Notes: generated by a model from the letters alone, not told the origin. Shown: positions 23,001-35,378, numbered from the stretch's first letter. The stretch is 64,000 nt of DNA from Platerodrilus igneus (GCA_036346225.1 JARFIW010000899.1:434001-498000); one strand, 5' to 3'. Translations and numbers: made by a program.

Positions 23001-25331
23001 AGATACGGCCCACGGGCCACTTCTGGCCCCGGTCCGTATCAATACGGCCCAATGTGTCACAGAAAAAAGAATCATGTTTTTTAGAGCTTTTAAACCTCAC
23101 TTGATTCCTCTACAGAAGTTTTAAAATGCGAACACTACATTTATAAGTAATTTCAAGGGCAGCAGAAATACCCTATTATTTTTGTTGTGAACAATAATAT
23201 CTTCACGCGCTTCGAGTCTAGACTAGAATCTTCCTTATCGATATAAAAGAAGTGCGTCGGCGCGACGTGAGTCAGTTGAGTCGCGTAATCGAAGCGATAC
23301 GGTTGGAAATTTTTTTTATTTGTACTGCGAAGTAGTGACTGTGAAGTCTAGTAATTGTGAAGGTATTGTGCATTTGTTTGTGTCATGCGAGTGTGATATC
23401 TAAATTGTTGTGTCGAGTTCCATAATTGTTATGATTTTGGCATAATGTCACGAAAACGTAAAGTTGATAGTGAGTGCAGAGTTTTTCAATCTAAATGGAA
23501 AATTGCATATTTTTTCATAGAATCGAAAGGTAAACCACTGTGTTAGATTTTGCAATCAAACAGTTACTGTTTGTAAGGAGTTTAACTTGAAGAGACACTA
23601 TGATACGAATCGAAATCAAAATTCGATTGTTACACTGAAAAAATAAGAATGGACACCTTGTCATCTTTAAAATCTAAACTTCAAGGTCAACAATCGATGT
23701 TTACTAAAGCTAGTACTAAGAGCGAAAATGCCCTGAAATCAAGTTTTATTATTGCACTAGAAATCGTCAAGAGATCAAAACCTTTCACTGATGGTGATTT
23801 TATTAAAGACTGTATGTTGAGAGTTGCCGATGTTTCATTTCCATTTCAAAAGTCGATAATTAAAAATATTTCGCTGTCAAGAAACACTGTTGCTTTAAGA
23901 ATAAACGATTTATCTCAAAATTTGATTCTTCAACTGAAGGAGAAAATTAAGGAATTTACAAACTTTTCACCGACTGTTGACGAGAGCACCGATACTGTTG
24001 ATACAACTCAACTTGCTGTTTTTATACGAGGTACCAACAATAACTTTGAAATAACTGAAGAACCGTTAAAGTGCATTCCATTGACAGGTATTACAACAGC
24101 AAATTATATTTATTCTGCAATTGAGCATTTGTTAGCAGAACATTAGCTCGACTGGAATAGATTTAGCAGCACAACTACGGATGACGCTCCTGCGATGTCT
24201 GGCAAGCGTTCGGGCTTTGTAACTAAATTAAAACAGAAAACATCAGGGAATTTTGTGGGATTTCACCGTATAATTCATCAGGAATTATTGATATCCAAAC
24301 ATTTAAAAATGGACCATGTCATGCAACCTATTATTAAAATAGTAAATTTCATAAAAAGCAGAGCACTAAATCACCAACAGTTCAGGCAGTTTTTACAAGA
24401 TTTGGACGAAAACTTTTCTGATGTCCCTTATTTTACCGAAGTTCGTTGGCTCAGTCAAGCTATCATGTTAGAAAAAGGCAACCCAATTGATTATGACAAT
24501 GACTGGTGGTTTGATTGTGCATTTTTGGTAGATATGAATAAACACTCGACCGATCTGATTGTCACGCAAATGTATTCATGTATTCAAGCCTTTGAAACAA
24601 AGTCGAGGCTGTGGAAAAATCAAACTTTGGATCATTTCCCTCATTTAAAATCATTTGGCATAGTGAACAAAAAAAATTGGATCAATATTCTCAACTTCTG
24701 CAAAATCTGATCATGAAATTCAACAATTGTTTTGAAGACTCTACAAAATGAATGAAACGGAATTCCAATTTTCAACAATCCATTTAATTTTGAAGCTTCA
24801 TAGGCACCGGTTCATTTGCAAATGGAGTTGATAGAGCTTCTATCGGACAGTGTTTTGAAAGAAAAATTTGAAGAGGTTAACGCTGTTACATTTTATACAC
24901 AATATTTTAAGAGTTTGGAAAACTACCCGGAATTAAAAAAGCATGCAGCACGCATTCTGTGCATGTTTGGTAGCACCTATTTATGTGAGCAGATGTTTTC
25001 CGTCATGAAAATAAATAAGAACAAACATCGCACAAGGCTTACGAATGAACATCTCCAATCAATTCTTAAAATAAGTACAACAAATATGATAACCTGACAT
25101 CAATGAGCTTGTCAAAAATAAGAGAAGTCAGGTATCTGGATCATCGAGCTCAAAATAATTACCCTCTTTTATAACTTTGACATGATTTTTAACAACCGTA
25201 TATTATACTATAAAATTAAATAAGTAAAATGTTCTAATAATCCAGTAATTTTTTTTTTATTTGTATTTGACCCGCATACACATTCTAAATTTAATATATG
25301 GCCCTCTGCAAAATTGAGTTTGACACCTCTG
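23001..25331 (+). mobile_element. hAT transposon, GTF2IRD2-like family
   Basis: The right end reads gagtttgacacctctg (ending 25331), whose complement CAGAGGTGTCAAACTC is a typical hAT terminus. An untranslated stretch rich in ggccc occurs at both ends (23006-23050 and about 25300). A matching left CAGAGG terminus was not found, so the left limit is approximate and the 5' tip may be lost. The transposase pseudogene is listed separately. Confidence 0.65.
23445..25097 (+). pseudogene. hAT transposase (BED-like finger, hAT catalytic core), broken
   Basis: From the ATG at 23445 (MSRKRKVDSECRVF) comes a zinc-finger region with FCNQTVTV and LKRHY after one frameshift. From 23649 it continues with QQSMFTKASTKSENA, SKPFTDGDFIKDC, NISLSRNTVALRI and the first catalytic block TVDESTDT, with DTTQLAVFIRG. 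An in-frame TAG at about 24146 precedes TTTDDAPAMSGKRSG (second catalytic block). VPYFTEVRWLSQ and the C-terminal dimerisation block (FGSTYLCEQMFSVMKINKNK, about 24967-25030) follow. The order and wording match the GTF2IRD2/ZBED-like hAT transposases. Several frameshifts and stops make it inactive. Confidence 0.87.
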
Positions 25332-27210
25332 CACTAAACATTTATGATTTAACCCAAATACTAAGATAAGATAATGTATTAAGAAATTTTTTTTAAAAGA
25401 TAACAAAACCTAATTTTGGTTCGGATGCCTTATATTTGTCAAGTGACACAGCCCGTCCTATAAATGTAATAACAAGAAAGAATGGGAACTCCCAAGGGAG
25501 TAGAGTGATCCCGTAGGAAATTCAAAGGGGGTTTTTCCCCGCCTCTAAAAGGAGAAGTTCCGTGAAGCGGTACTTGTTTATACGAACAACATGAGGAACC
25601 AGTAGAAAGGGGAATATAATCCCTGCATTCCAGCTTCAATTAAGAGAAGATAGGAACACAGGCCAAATCAAATAACAAATTCACTGTCGATGAAAGTAAC
25701 GTACATCAGTAAGACAGTGACGATACACAGCTAGACGGAAGTTCCCCATGACCACCATGCAATGTTATGAAGTAATAACCTTTTAACTATGCAGCGACTT
25801 CGAAAATAAATGAAAAAGTAGAAAATAAAGAAAAGATAAAACAGGGAGGTGGGAGGTTTGGAGTTTTATAGCAACCGGGTGGAAGAGAGAAGAGGAAAGG
25901 CTTGTGTTGACCAATAGTGCTAGAGAAAACTGTGGATAGCGAAGCACTACTCAACCAGCCAAAGTGTAGTTAGGAGACCGAGTGGGTGAATACCACCCTT
26001 ATGTGATGGGCGATTGTCTCGGAACTAAGACAGGCCCACCAAAGGAAAAATTAAAGTTGAAAACGGAGACAGAGAGGTAGGAAAAGTAGAGTTTTCAGAT
26101 AAGCATCCTAAAGAAGTAATTGAGTAGAGAATGTCCCTATTAAGACAGATTGGTCTAAAGGACAACATGCAATGTTAACGATAAGATAAAACCTAAACCA
26201 CCACGTAGATACTTAAAAACAACTAGCTCCAAATGAGACCTAGACAAATCATCTTCCTACCAAGTGCATCCACAGTGATAGAAAAGTCAAATAAAAGTAA
26301 CATAATCAACGTTAATATACACACACAACAATTTCAAAGACATAATTACAACGGATACTGCAGTAATTGTATGACAGGCAGTTAATTGAAGATAATAAGA
26401 AAATTCAATTCAGCAACAGCATAGGAATAATATTTGAAATGACAAGGGTGACAGCATCTCACCAACACGTTCAGAAAAACAAAAAAAAATGCATTGGCAT
26501 TCCTATAATATAAAACGATTGATAATAGAAATTATAAAAAAATGATCGAAGTATATGCGTAAGAAAACACATATAATAGAAATTTCTTGTATTCGTAACT
26601 ATGGAAACTGAATTTTTATTACAGAGGCATAAGTCGTGCTCCTATATGTAGCGAATGAAAAGCACAACACAGACATCAGCTAGTACAACTCCTGAAGATT
26701 CGCTAGATTGTTCCGACAAAAAATATGTCAACCACAATATTGGATTGTGGATTAATAACAAAATAGATGAAAATTTAAAAGAAATAGAATTTATTTGCCT
26801 GTAATGACCACTATAAAAAATTTATAACTGCTAATTGTACTGAATAGGAAATAATTCGATCTCATTTTCCGTTTGTATAATAACAAAAGTAATTTTTAAG
26901 GTTATATTAATTTAGCAGTAAAAGCGAAATTAAATGTATTGTTTATCATTTTTAAGCAATATTTTTAAAATATGGATAATTAATACAAAACGACACCATA
27001 TGTAGAAAAACTAAAATACATACTAGAAAAAACGTTAGGTCTTTACCAAATCACTCGAGAAAAATGAAAATAAAATACGAAATATTTATGCATGCGTAAG
27101 GAGGATATTAAACCGTTAATCTAATCAACAATTTGAGAATAAAATCTCACAAATTTATTAGAAGAAAAAGTAAATTTTACTTAAGGTTATGTACACACAA
27201 ATAAGTAATG
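25332..27210. other. 1.9 kb without recognisable gene
   Basis: 25440-26100 is unusually rich in G and purines compared with its surroundings, with runs such as gggaggtgggaggtttgg near 25847. No ORF, repeat ends or RNA gene could be supported. It may be an untranslated or LTR part of an unrecognised element. Confidence 0.35.
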
Positions 27211-27433
27211 ACCGAGGGGTAAACCGCTGAGGAAGTTTAGTATACAAACCTTAGGAAGTACACGGAAGTACGGGAACAATCAAGGAAGTATGGGAAGTAT
27301 CAAGGAAGTATAGGAAGTATCAAAGAAGTATGGGAAGTATTAAGAAAGTACACAATACTTCCTTGGAAGTACAGGAAGTATATACTTTTTGGGAAGAGTG
27401 TACAACATTTGGGTCAGCGGTTTTCCCCTCGGT
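27211..27433. mobile_element. 223-bp TIR element with internal GGAAGTA repeats
   Basis: The ends are ACCGAGGGGTAAACCGCTGA (27211-27230) and its near-perfect complement (tcagcggttttcccctcggt, 27414-27433; one mismatch). The interior is a run of about ten GGAAGTA/GAAGTAT units with a roughly 20-bp higher-order period (gggaagtatcaaggaagtat). A second, left-truncated copy is at 42441-42623. There is no coding capacity. Flanks atttaagt/ttaac give no clear target duplication. Confidence 0.7.
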
Positions 27434-29404
27434 TTAACCTTAAAAGGTCCGATCTTATCCAAATCAACAAAATATTTAAAACATTAAAGAAAACTGACAT
27501 TAAATTATAATTAGCACGAATCGAGATGCTGCAGAACCTTTAATGAAGTCCTAACATGCTTAAAAAAATCGATAAATTTGAGGTTCAGTACTTTAGTTGT
27601 CTTATGTATTCAAAACCACATGCTGTTAGTAGTATTGTAGCAATTTTATTTTCTACCTCCTATATATATCTGTATAATCAATCCTTTTATTAAATATTAA
27701 ATAATATAACACATTATAATGTAATCCAATCCACTTAATATAATTATATCTATTGTCCAATAAAGAACTAGTATTTAGTTCATGTTAAAAGTTGAATTCT
27801 ACGGAGACAAGATAAAAGCTTTTGTTTGGTATCTTTCCTGGATCCCCTTCCACTCAGGAATCGTAACGTAACTTTGTTACTGGGCAGCAACAAGCCGCCA
27901 GGTCACTTCCAACACAGCTGGGGTTCAAGCAGGTCGAAAAGTTGTTCTTAGGAGCGATGTCCGTGGTTGATTTTTGCTGTTGGAGGCGTGCACGATGGAA
28001 AATTGCCCGTGTATGCTATTAGGAACATGTAACTTTGGAAACTAATAAATTTAAAACATGTAACATTGGAGATTATTAAATTTGAATTTAAATTATATTG
28101 CAACGTAGATTGTGAATAAGCTCTTTTCTGAATGGTATTCATTCGAAGTTGATGGAAAACAATTGTATCTTTGTATAATATGGAATTACATATATAAAGT
28201 TGTTCGGATCAATTACAGACAACATTTGCTTTCTTATGGTGTGAATTCTTGAAACGCAGTTAGTGGAAGCCAAATGACGGTTTTTCAGTAAGCGGCGCAG
28301 CTGTTTGTTTAGAATGGAATTTTCCGTTGTTCAAACATATGTCAGCATTCACGCAAGTATATAGGTGCAAATTGGAACTCTGGTATGTACAAAAAATTAT
28401 GTTCGTATGTTGTCTGAACTGTCGACGTAGTAACGAGATAAATTTTGCTGTAATCGACTTGTGTTAGCCTTAAAACAGGTCAAGGCCAGACCTCAGTTAT
28501 ATTTTTCGTAGTCATACGTTATGAATCTGTAATTTGTTTCTACAAATTCTTTTATTAACTCAAAGAAACATCAGAAGATGTCACTATTAATTAGATAAAT
28601 TAAATTCTCATAATTTTAAACCTTTAGAAATTGAATCTTTACATTTGATATTTTATGAACAATTAGCTGTAATTATCTACTGTGAAATTAAGGTAAATTT
28701 ACCATAATTAACTCTTTCTTTAAATAAGCAATTTTATGCTTTGTCAATTTGTCATATAAACTTCATTAAATAGTAAGTGGTACGGATACTTTCAGTACCA
28801 TTGTAATTAACTCTTTCTAATTTAAATTAACTTATAAAGGAAGACATATTTTTTGTAAACGAAAATTACCTTATTGGATACCAAAAGAATAGATTCTTAT
28901 TTTCGGACTAAAGATTATCTTTTATTTAAGAGGAATGAAAGTCGATTCTGATAGTGTTTAATTATTTTTGAATTTGAATGCACAAACAGTGCCTTTCTTT
29001 GTTTAATCTGTTCACAGGTGCAGTGCAGGATTGCTAAGGTCAAGGTCGAACCATAAGGTAAGATACTTCAAAGATTAGGAGGTCTTTAAAAATTATGTAG
29101 CGGTTATAGAAAATAGGTTTCCGCATTAGCCTTGTACAAGGGACTTGTTTCAGGTCTTCTCAGTATAAAAAAATACGGTGGCGCCTTATTCTTATTATTA
29201 GTGGTTGCAATTACACCCCGACCCACAGCTCATTCTCTACCCAGAGCATATAGTTCGACTAGCCGCTTGCCTTTGAGATTTCCTCAACTTAGAGCCACCT
29301 TCCATCTTAATTTGCCGTGGGCTTCATTTCTAATTATCGGAAATTCTCGTTAAACGAAAATCAGGAAGTAAAAGGCTACAGTATCATTGTTGTATATGTA
29401 TACA
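27434..29404. other. 2 kb without recognisable gene
   Basis: A+T-rich sequence with no supportable coding region. A 73-codon frame at 29132-29353 has no recognisable domain and I do not call it a gene. Confidence 0.35.
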
Positions 29405-30143
29405 GCGTGTCCCAGACTTGACTTCCCATGCATATAACATCCTTATTTTAAAAAATCACTATAATGAACCATATATATATTTGTAAATCGGCGGAAATTT
29501 TCCGTAAGATGGCGTTAAAAAAATTCAAAATTTGCAGGAGTATGAAGGCAGCGATTTTCATTCTCATTAAAACCTGTATTTTTTCGAGCTTTTATAATAG
29601 ATTTTGTTTGGTTTTTAAACATGTATACAATAAAGCAAATTTTCCAAAAAAAAATGAAATATAGGTCTATAATATTACTGTCTAGTTCATGATGGGCGAC
29701 AAGCGCGATTATTTTATTTTTCGATTTTAGAGTAACATATAATTAATATTATAAAAATTGCTCAAAACTTTTATAATATTATTAATTATTTGCTATCCTA
29801 AAAATGAAATAGAATAATAACAACGCTTGTTTCCATCATGAACTATAGATATTTATCATAAACCTATATTTCAATTTTGTTCGAATATTTGTTATGTAAC
29901 ATCCATATTTGTATACATGTTTGAAAATGGAACAAAATGTTCTATTATAAAGCAAAAAAAAATAAGGTGTAATTTAAAAAACACAAATGAAAATATCTGC
30001 CTTTATACCAGTGCAAATTTTGAAATTTTTTTTAACGTCATCTTACGGAGAATTTGCGCCCATTTACAAATATATAATTGTGGTTCATTATTATTATCTT
30101 TCAAAATAAATAAGTTATCTGGGGAGTTAAGTTTGCGACACCC
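29405..30143. mobile_element. 739-bp foldback element (near-complete palindrome)
   Basis: The left half from GTGTCCCAGACTTGACTTCC (29407) is mirrored by the right half ending ...gcgacaccc (30143). Pairing runs almost the whole length (atgaaccatat/ggttcatt, ttttccgtaagatggcgtta/taacgtcatcttacgg) to a centre near 29770. There is no coding capacity worth calling. This is a non-autonomous foldback/MITE-like element with long terminal inverted repeats. Confidence 0.7.
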
Positions 30144-30714
30144 AATATATATTTTTGTACTTCACAACATTTCTATGTAATAAACCACACATGTAGTACC
30201 AGAATTGAATTATTGTTATAATAATAGAATAAGTTCACTTATACGATATTCGTGGCACAGAAATCTATAATGTACACTGAATTTGAAAAAAGCTAAATGT
30301 AGGGCCGTACAAGGCGATTTAGTGCTTTGTAAAACAATTGAAATTTATTCAATTCCAAGCAAATAAAATTAAAATTAGAACATATCTGATATTAACAAAC
30401 AAAATCATGAAAAGTAAAAGCCGTAAAAGCTTACCAATACCAAAAACAAAACTGCAACAAAATATTTACAGTAAATTAAATACTCGATTTAAAAGTCACT
30501 CATTTTAAACAAAGGTTGGCTCTGAATTCAACTCTGTTTACTGCTCTCTGTATATCTCGTCTGCAGATCGATTCAAATGTATTAACAATCGTAAGTTTTA
30601 GATCTTTAATATTATTAGTTTTTGATAGTACTGCGTTGTGTCTTCGATTCATCAGCTACAAGCACTCATACAACACACTAAACCACTTCACAGTAGGTCG
30701 CTGTTAAACAAGAT
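30144..30714. other. Non-coding stretch
   Basis: Nothing recognisable was seen on either strand. It ends at the microsatellite tail of an RTE-like LINE fragment (atcatcatta at 30720). Confidence 0.35.
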
Positions 30715-31194
30715 GAATTCATCATCATTAGGTCTTCAGTCCTGGAACTGGTTAGACGCGTACCATCATTGTTTCCTATTCTAAACTAACCTACAGATTT
30801 CCCTGAAATTTGCACAGTCTGCATCTATCACTATCTGATCTAGGTCTACATCTACCTCTTTTTTCCTATCTCTGCTTGTAACATATCCCATACTATTCCC
30901 CAAAAATGCCTTAGTACGTATTCCGTCCTTCTATTTCTCTTTTTCCCCAGATATCCTTGTTCCCCAACTATTTCTATAACCTATTTGTTATTATCTTTGT
31001 CTGTCCATGCTATCGTCCTCATACATCTGAAGCACAGCATTCCAAAAGGCTGCTACCGTCTTTCTGTCTGCGTTTCAGACTGCCCGAATTTCATAGGCAT
31101 ACTGTGCTGTGCTCCACACATATGCTTTCAACAATCTTCTTGTTCTATGTTTGTTGTCTTTCCTCATAGGCGCTGTTCTTTCTTGTTAGATGCA
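30715..31194 (-). pseudogene. RTE-like LINE 3' end, decayed
   Basis: On the minus strand the last part of the family's ORF2 can be traced (text corresponding to the R.RGR.R / LA..RN.WR region near 30780-30870). The element ends in the trinucleotide tail atgatgatgaattc (30712-30727 complement). The same tail type closes the fragment at 63000-63146. Stops are frequent. Confidence 0.5.
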
Positions 31195-31730
31195 GTTCGG
31201 TCACCTTCTATTGTTTTACAGTTATATACCCTAATTCTCCGACCTTCAGTGATTGTGAAGGGATGGCGTCGCCGTGGATCAATGTAGTAAGCGTAAGACT
31301 ACAGATCCCAAGGTCCCGGGTTCAAATCCCGACACGGTCGACTGCTTGAAAAATGACAGGTGAGCATTTTTCACAAAAATTACGCCCTCGTTCGGATGAG
31401 AGGTTAAATGGAGGTCCCGTGTGTGAGTGTTGCCACGCACGTTAAAGATCCCTACCTTGCCTGGCACGGCAAGGGTTCGACAAAATTCTAAATTTCCAGA
31501 CAAGAAAAAACTCGCCTCCTGGCCAATGTAGTACTTACTGGTGGAGCATTGGGAAAGTAAATGAACGGTTGTGAAGGGAGGTAAGCAGCCTGTGGCTGCC
31601 AAGTTCCCCCAACACTTAACCATTAACCGATATAATATATTTTCCAATATATATTTTCGCACAGTCAACATTAGTTGCAGATATTTCGCAACCAACAACT
31701 AGTTGTTTATACTAATCATCAGATTTATCT
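31195..31730 (-). repeat. Penelope-like 3' UTR fragment split by a SINE
   Basis: 31195-31261 and 31569-31730 together match the 3' untranslated part of the Penelope-like copies (acctgtggctnccaagatcccccaaca block, also at 31905-31960, 32895-32945, 35462-35512 and, inverted, 36880-36930). The SINE at 31262-31568 sits exactly inside. Confidence 0.55.
31262..31568 (+). mobile_element. tRNA-derived SINE, 307 bp, with 9-bp target duplication
   Basis: The first 77 bases contain a tRNA-like head (31271-31338): CCGTG at the start pairs with CACGG at the end, and the B box GGTTCAAATCC lies at 31319-31329. A body follows that includes cacgttaaagatccct (31438-31453), reminiscent of conserved SINE central domains. 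The element is flanked by TTGTGAAGG (31253-31261 and 31569-31577), a perfect 9-bp duplication. Transcription would be by RNA polymerase III. The LINE partner is unknown. Confidence 0.75.
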
Positions 31731-31734
31731 GCGC

Positions 31735-32060
31735 TTATTTTTTCGTCATTAGGTTTTCCGTCTCAAAACTAGTTGGACACGTACCTGCACTTATTTATAT
31801 TCTGAGCTAGCCTACATAGTTCCCTGAAATTCTCACACAGCATGTGTATACAGCTCGTTCCCCTTTTATTGTTTTCTAATTTTATGCCCTATTTCACCAC
31901 GATTCAGTGAAGGGCGTTAAGCAACCTGTGGCTTCCAAGATCCCCCAACACTTAGACATTTGCCGAAATAATGGTTTTCTAGTAAATCCTTTCACACACT
32001 TAACATTATTCGAGAATATTGCCCAACCAATTCTTGTAGTTACTTATAATAATCATCATG
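31735..32060 (-). repeat. Short RTE 3' fragment (31735-31861) plus Penelope-like 3' UTR (31862-32060)
   Basis: 31735-31861 repeats the RTE-like 3' end (cgtcattaggttttccgtct, as at 32078 and 30725). 31862-32060 repeats the Penelope-like 3' UTR block. The pair duplicates the arrangement at 30715-31730, so this may be a tandem duplication of a joined unit. Confidence 0.45.
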
Positions 32061-32077
32061 TTTAAGCACAGTTATTT

Positions 32078-32430
32078 TTTCGTCATTAGTTTATCCATCT
32101 TGGGATTGGTTGGTTGCGTACCTCCATTGATTTCTATTCTGGGCTAGCCTACACATCTCCCTGAAACCCCTACAGCCTACATCTTTTACTATCTGTGTGC
32201 AGTAGTCTAACCTAGATCTGCCTCTTCTTCTCTTTTTTCCTATCTCTGCTTCTAATATATTCCGCACTATTCCCTCATGCCGTAGTATGTGGCCTATCAT
32301 CTCATCTTTCCTATATTTTACCGTTTTCCACATATTTCTTTCTTCCCCTACCATTTTCAGTACCTCTTCGTTCTTAAGTTTGTCTGTCAATGACATCTTC
32401 ATCATACGTCTGCAGCACCACATTTCAAAG
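32078..32430 (-). pseudogene. 3' end of RTE-like LINE A (C-terminal RT tail)
   Basis: The minus-strand frame 32423-32091 reads MWCCRRMMKMSLTDK, MIGHILRHEG, RRGRSRLDYCTQIV, LAQNRNQWRYATN. This is the conserved C-terminal tail of arthropod RTE-like endonuclease-reverse transcriptases. It is the continuation of 38440-37335: the Glu-Ala codons at the break (VEA) occur on both sides of the Penelope-like insertion as an 8-bp duplication GCTTCTAC. Confidence 0.8.
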
Positions 32431-33083
32431 GCTTCTACATTTCTTGTAAATACTCCCTGTATGTTTGTTGTGGTTTGTTTAGCATTCTTCTTAAGCTTCT
32501 TTGGGAATTAAACCACTCATAGTTTTTAAAATGATCTTTATTTACGTTTCGATCCATGACCTAGGATCGTCGTCAAAATAATAAAAACTTCAAGTTTGAC
32601 GTTTATGACATAAATTGAAGGTTACTTTGATTTATTGATGTTTAAAATATTTGGTTTGAGTACACTAAGCAAAAATTTTTAAAGTTTAAAAGAATGTTTG
32701 CCTTCAATTTGTGTTGCGACCTGGGATCGACTTTCTTATGGTAGCCAATACGCTTAACGTGAAATCAGCTGATTAATTTTTATTGGTGAATTTTATATAA
32801 ATTCAATAATTTGGGAATTGGAAAACATTTTTTAACATGTTTCTATTTATACAATTGCGAGATTTCTAATTTTATGTCTTATTTTACCGAGATTCAGTGA
32901 AGGGGGTTAAGCAACCTGTGGCTACCAAGATCCCCCAACATTTATAATTTGCCGAAATAATGGTTTTCTAGTTAATATGCTTATTGTTATGTAATTAGTT
33001 ATTGTATGTATAGATAGAAATCATGTATGTAGGCTGTATTTCATGTTAATATCGCAAGGAAAACCCAGGAAAAACTTGCAATG

Positions 33084-33957
33084 CTACCTAGATATTGTGG
33101 ACATTTGATCTTCATTTGTTATTTCTGTTGTTATTTCTTTTAGTAATGGAATCCATTGTTTACTGAAAGTCACGGATTCGTTTGCAACGCAGTTATTTTT
33201 ATTTAGGGTTATATAGGCAGCTTCTTTGATTTTGCGTTTTTGGTTGTTTTCTTCTTTGTCGATAATTTTTGCGTCTTCCCATTTTATTTTATGACTAGAG
33301 TCCCATGCATGTTGGCAAATCATGGATTTTTCAAATTTTCTATTTTTATATATGATTTATGTTCTCTTAATCGAACTTCAAATGGTCTGGAACTTTCTCC
33401 TATATAAAACTTATTACATTCACGGTATTTTGTAGATACAGTTTTTGAACTTTGTATTGCGTTTTGGGTTTTGTTTTTGTTAATTGTGCTCTTAGTGTAT
33501 TGTTGGTTCTAAATACTGTTCTAATTCTAAATTTGTTTCCTATTCTTTGAATTTTTTCAGAGAATCCTTTTATGTATGGTATTGATAGTATTTTGTGGTG
33601 TGTATCGTTGTTTTTGTTTTCTTTTTCTTTATTTTTAGGGTTTTATTCATTTCTTTCTCTATTATTCTTTTAGGATATTTGTTTTCTATTAGTGTACATC
33701 TGATTAGGTCTTTCTCTTTCTTTAAGATTTCTTCGTTTGATGATATTAATTTTGCTCTATCATACATGGTTTTGATAATTCCTCGTTTGACACATTGTGG
33801 GTGGTTTGAATCGAAGTTTAAGTATCTGTTTGTGTGTGTTGGTTTTCTATATACCGATGTATTAATTGTTGTATCGTTTTTGCTAACTAGAATATCTAAA
33901 AACGGAAGTTTTCCATGTTGTTCTAATTCATATGTGAATTTAATAGTTGGTTCTATT
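33084..33957 (-). pseudogene. Penelope-like C-terminal part, block (a)
   Basis: The minus strand reads RT palm-side text (KLPFLDILVSK-type, TSVYRKPTHTNRYLNFDS), then a GIY-YIG region and a tail SVTFSKQWIPLLKE ending at 33084. Frameshifts break it. The GIY-YIG endonuclease is the hallmark of canonical Penelope-like elements. Confidence 0.7.
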
Positions 33958-33986
33958 TCGTTATTACTTACATTTGGCTTTATTTT

Positions 33987-35378
33987 GTGATTCTTTTCTA
34001 TTTCGATTTTACATCGTATTCTAAATTCGTAAGCTCCATAGATTCACCATGCCATAATTTAGCAAAATTTCTACTAAAAATTATAAATCCATTAGCAGGC
34101 AAACCTGATTCTTTCATTAGAAACAACCAACACTTTTTAGAAAAACTATCAAACATAAAAATTGAAAATACACACACAATGGTAAGCTTTCATGTAGTAA
34201 ATCTCTTCACAAATGTCCCTATAAACAAAACGCTTAATATTATAAAAACAAACTAGAAAAAGATGACAATCTTAAAGAAAGAACAAAACTAATTATATCA
34301 TTGATTATGGAATTACTTGGTTTTTGCGTAAATACCACATATTTTCAAATTAATGATCAATTTTACAAACAAAGCTTCGGAATGGCAATGGGAAGTCCAC
34401 TATCGCCAATCTTTAGTAATATATTCATGGAGGAATTCGAAAAAGATGTAATATTCACACAAGAATTGAAACCACTGATCTGGTGGAGATACGTTGATGA
34501 TATTTATGCTATTTGGCCTTATAATATAGAATTAATTAAAAACTTTGTACAGTCAATTAACGAAATAGAACCAACTATTAAATTCACATATGAATTAGAA
34601 CAACATGGAAAACTTCCGTTTTTAGATATTCTAGTTAGCAAAAGCGATACAACAATTAATACATCGGTATATAGAAAACCAACACACACAAACAGATACT
34701 TAAACTTCGATTCAAACCACCCACAATGTATCAAACGAGGAATTATCAAAACCATGTATGATAGAGCAAAATTAATTTCATCAAACGAAAAATTTTAAAG
34801 AAAGAGAAAGACCTATTCAGATATACACTAATAGAAAACAAATATCCTAAAAGAATAATAGAGAAAGAAATGAATAAAACCCTAAAAATAAAGAAAAGAA
34901 AACAAAACAACGATACACACCACAAAATGCTCTCAATACCATACATAAAAGGATTCTCGGAAAAAATTCAAAGAATAGGAAACAAATTTAGAATTAAAAC
35001 AGTATTTAGAACCAACAATACACTAAGAGCACAATTAACAAAAACAAAACCCAAAAACGCAATACAAAGTTCAAAAATTGTATCTACAAAATACCGTGCG
35101 AATGTAATAAGTTTTATATAGGGAAAGTTCCAGACCATTTGAAGTTCGATTAAGAGAACATAAATCATATATAAAAAATAGAAAATTTGAAAAATCCATG
35201 ATTTGCCAACATGCATGGGACTCCAGTCATAAAATAAAATGGGAAGACGCAAAAATTATCGACAAAGAAGAAAACAACCAAAAACGCAAAATCAAAGAAG
35301 CTGCCTATATAACCCTAAATAAAAATAACTGCGTTGCAAACGAATCCGTGACTTTCAGTAAACAATGGATTCCATAAT
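33987..35378 (+). pseudogene. Penelope-like RT plus GIY-YIG, block (b)
   Basis: Plus-strand text includes PLAGKPDSFIRNNQHFLEKL, then FGMAMGSPLSPIFSNIF (RT motif B, about 34378-34428) and WWRYVDDIYAIW (motif C, catalytic YVDD, about 34480-34516). KLPFLDILVSK and TSVYRKPTHTNRYLNF follow. After frameshifts come a spacer and the start of the nuclease (YKIPCECNKFYIG-like, about 35080-35125, damaged). It stops at the codons for the conserved TMDS/WIP tail (35378), where block (c) begins. The YVDD and GIY-YIG combination identifies the family. There are several frameshifts. Confidence 0.85.

Noticed and set aside
27211..27433. CRISPR-like array
   Set aside because: The repeat units are adjacent without unique spacers of constant length, lie within TIRs, and the genome is eukaryotic.
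29132..29353. 73-codon plus frame
   Set aside because: No recognisable domain, no promoter or splice support, and isolated.
31271..31338. tRNA gene
   Set aside because: The tRNA-like head pairs in the acceptor stem and has a B box, but the A box is poor and it is followed by a SINE body with target duplications around the whole 307 bp. It is a SINE head.
33595..33990. 131-codon plus-strand frame (and 36138-36530, 34968-35252)
   Set aside because: These are antisense shadows of the Penelope-like RT/nuclease text; their hydrophobic look comes from A-rich codons read backwards.
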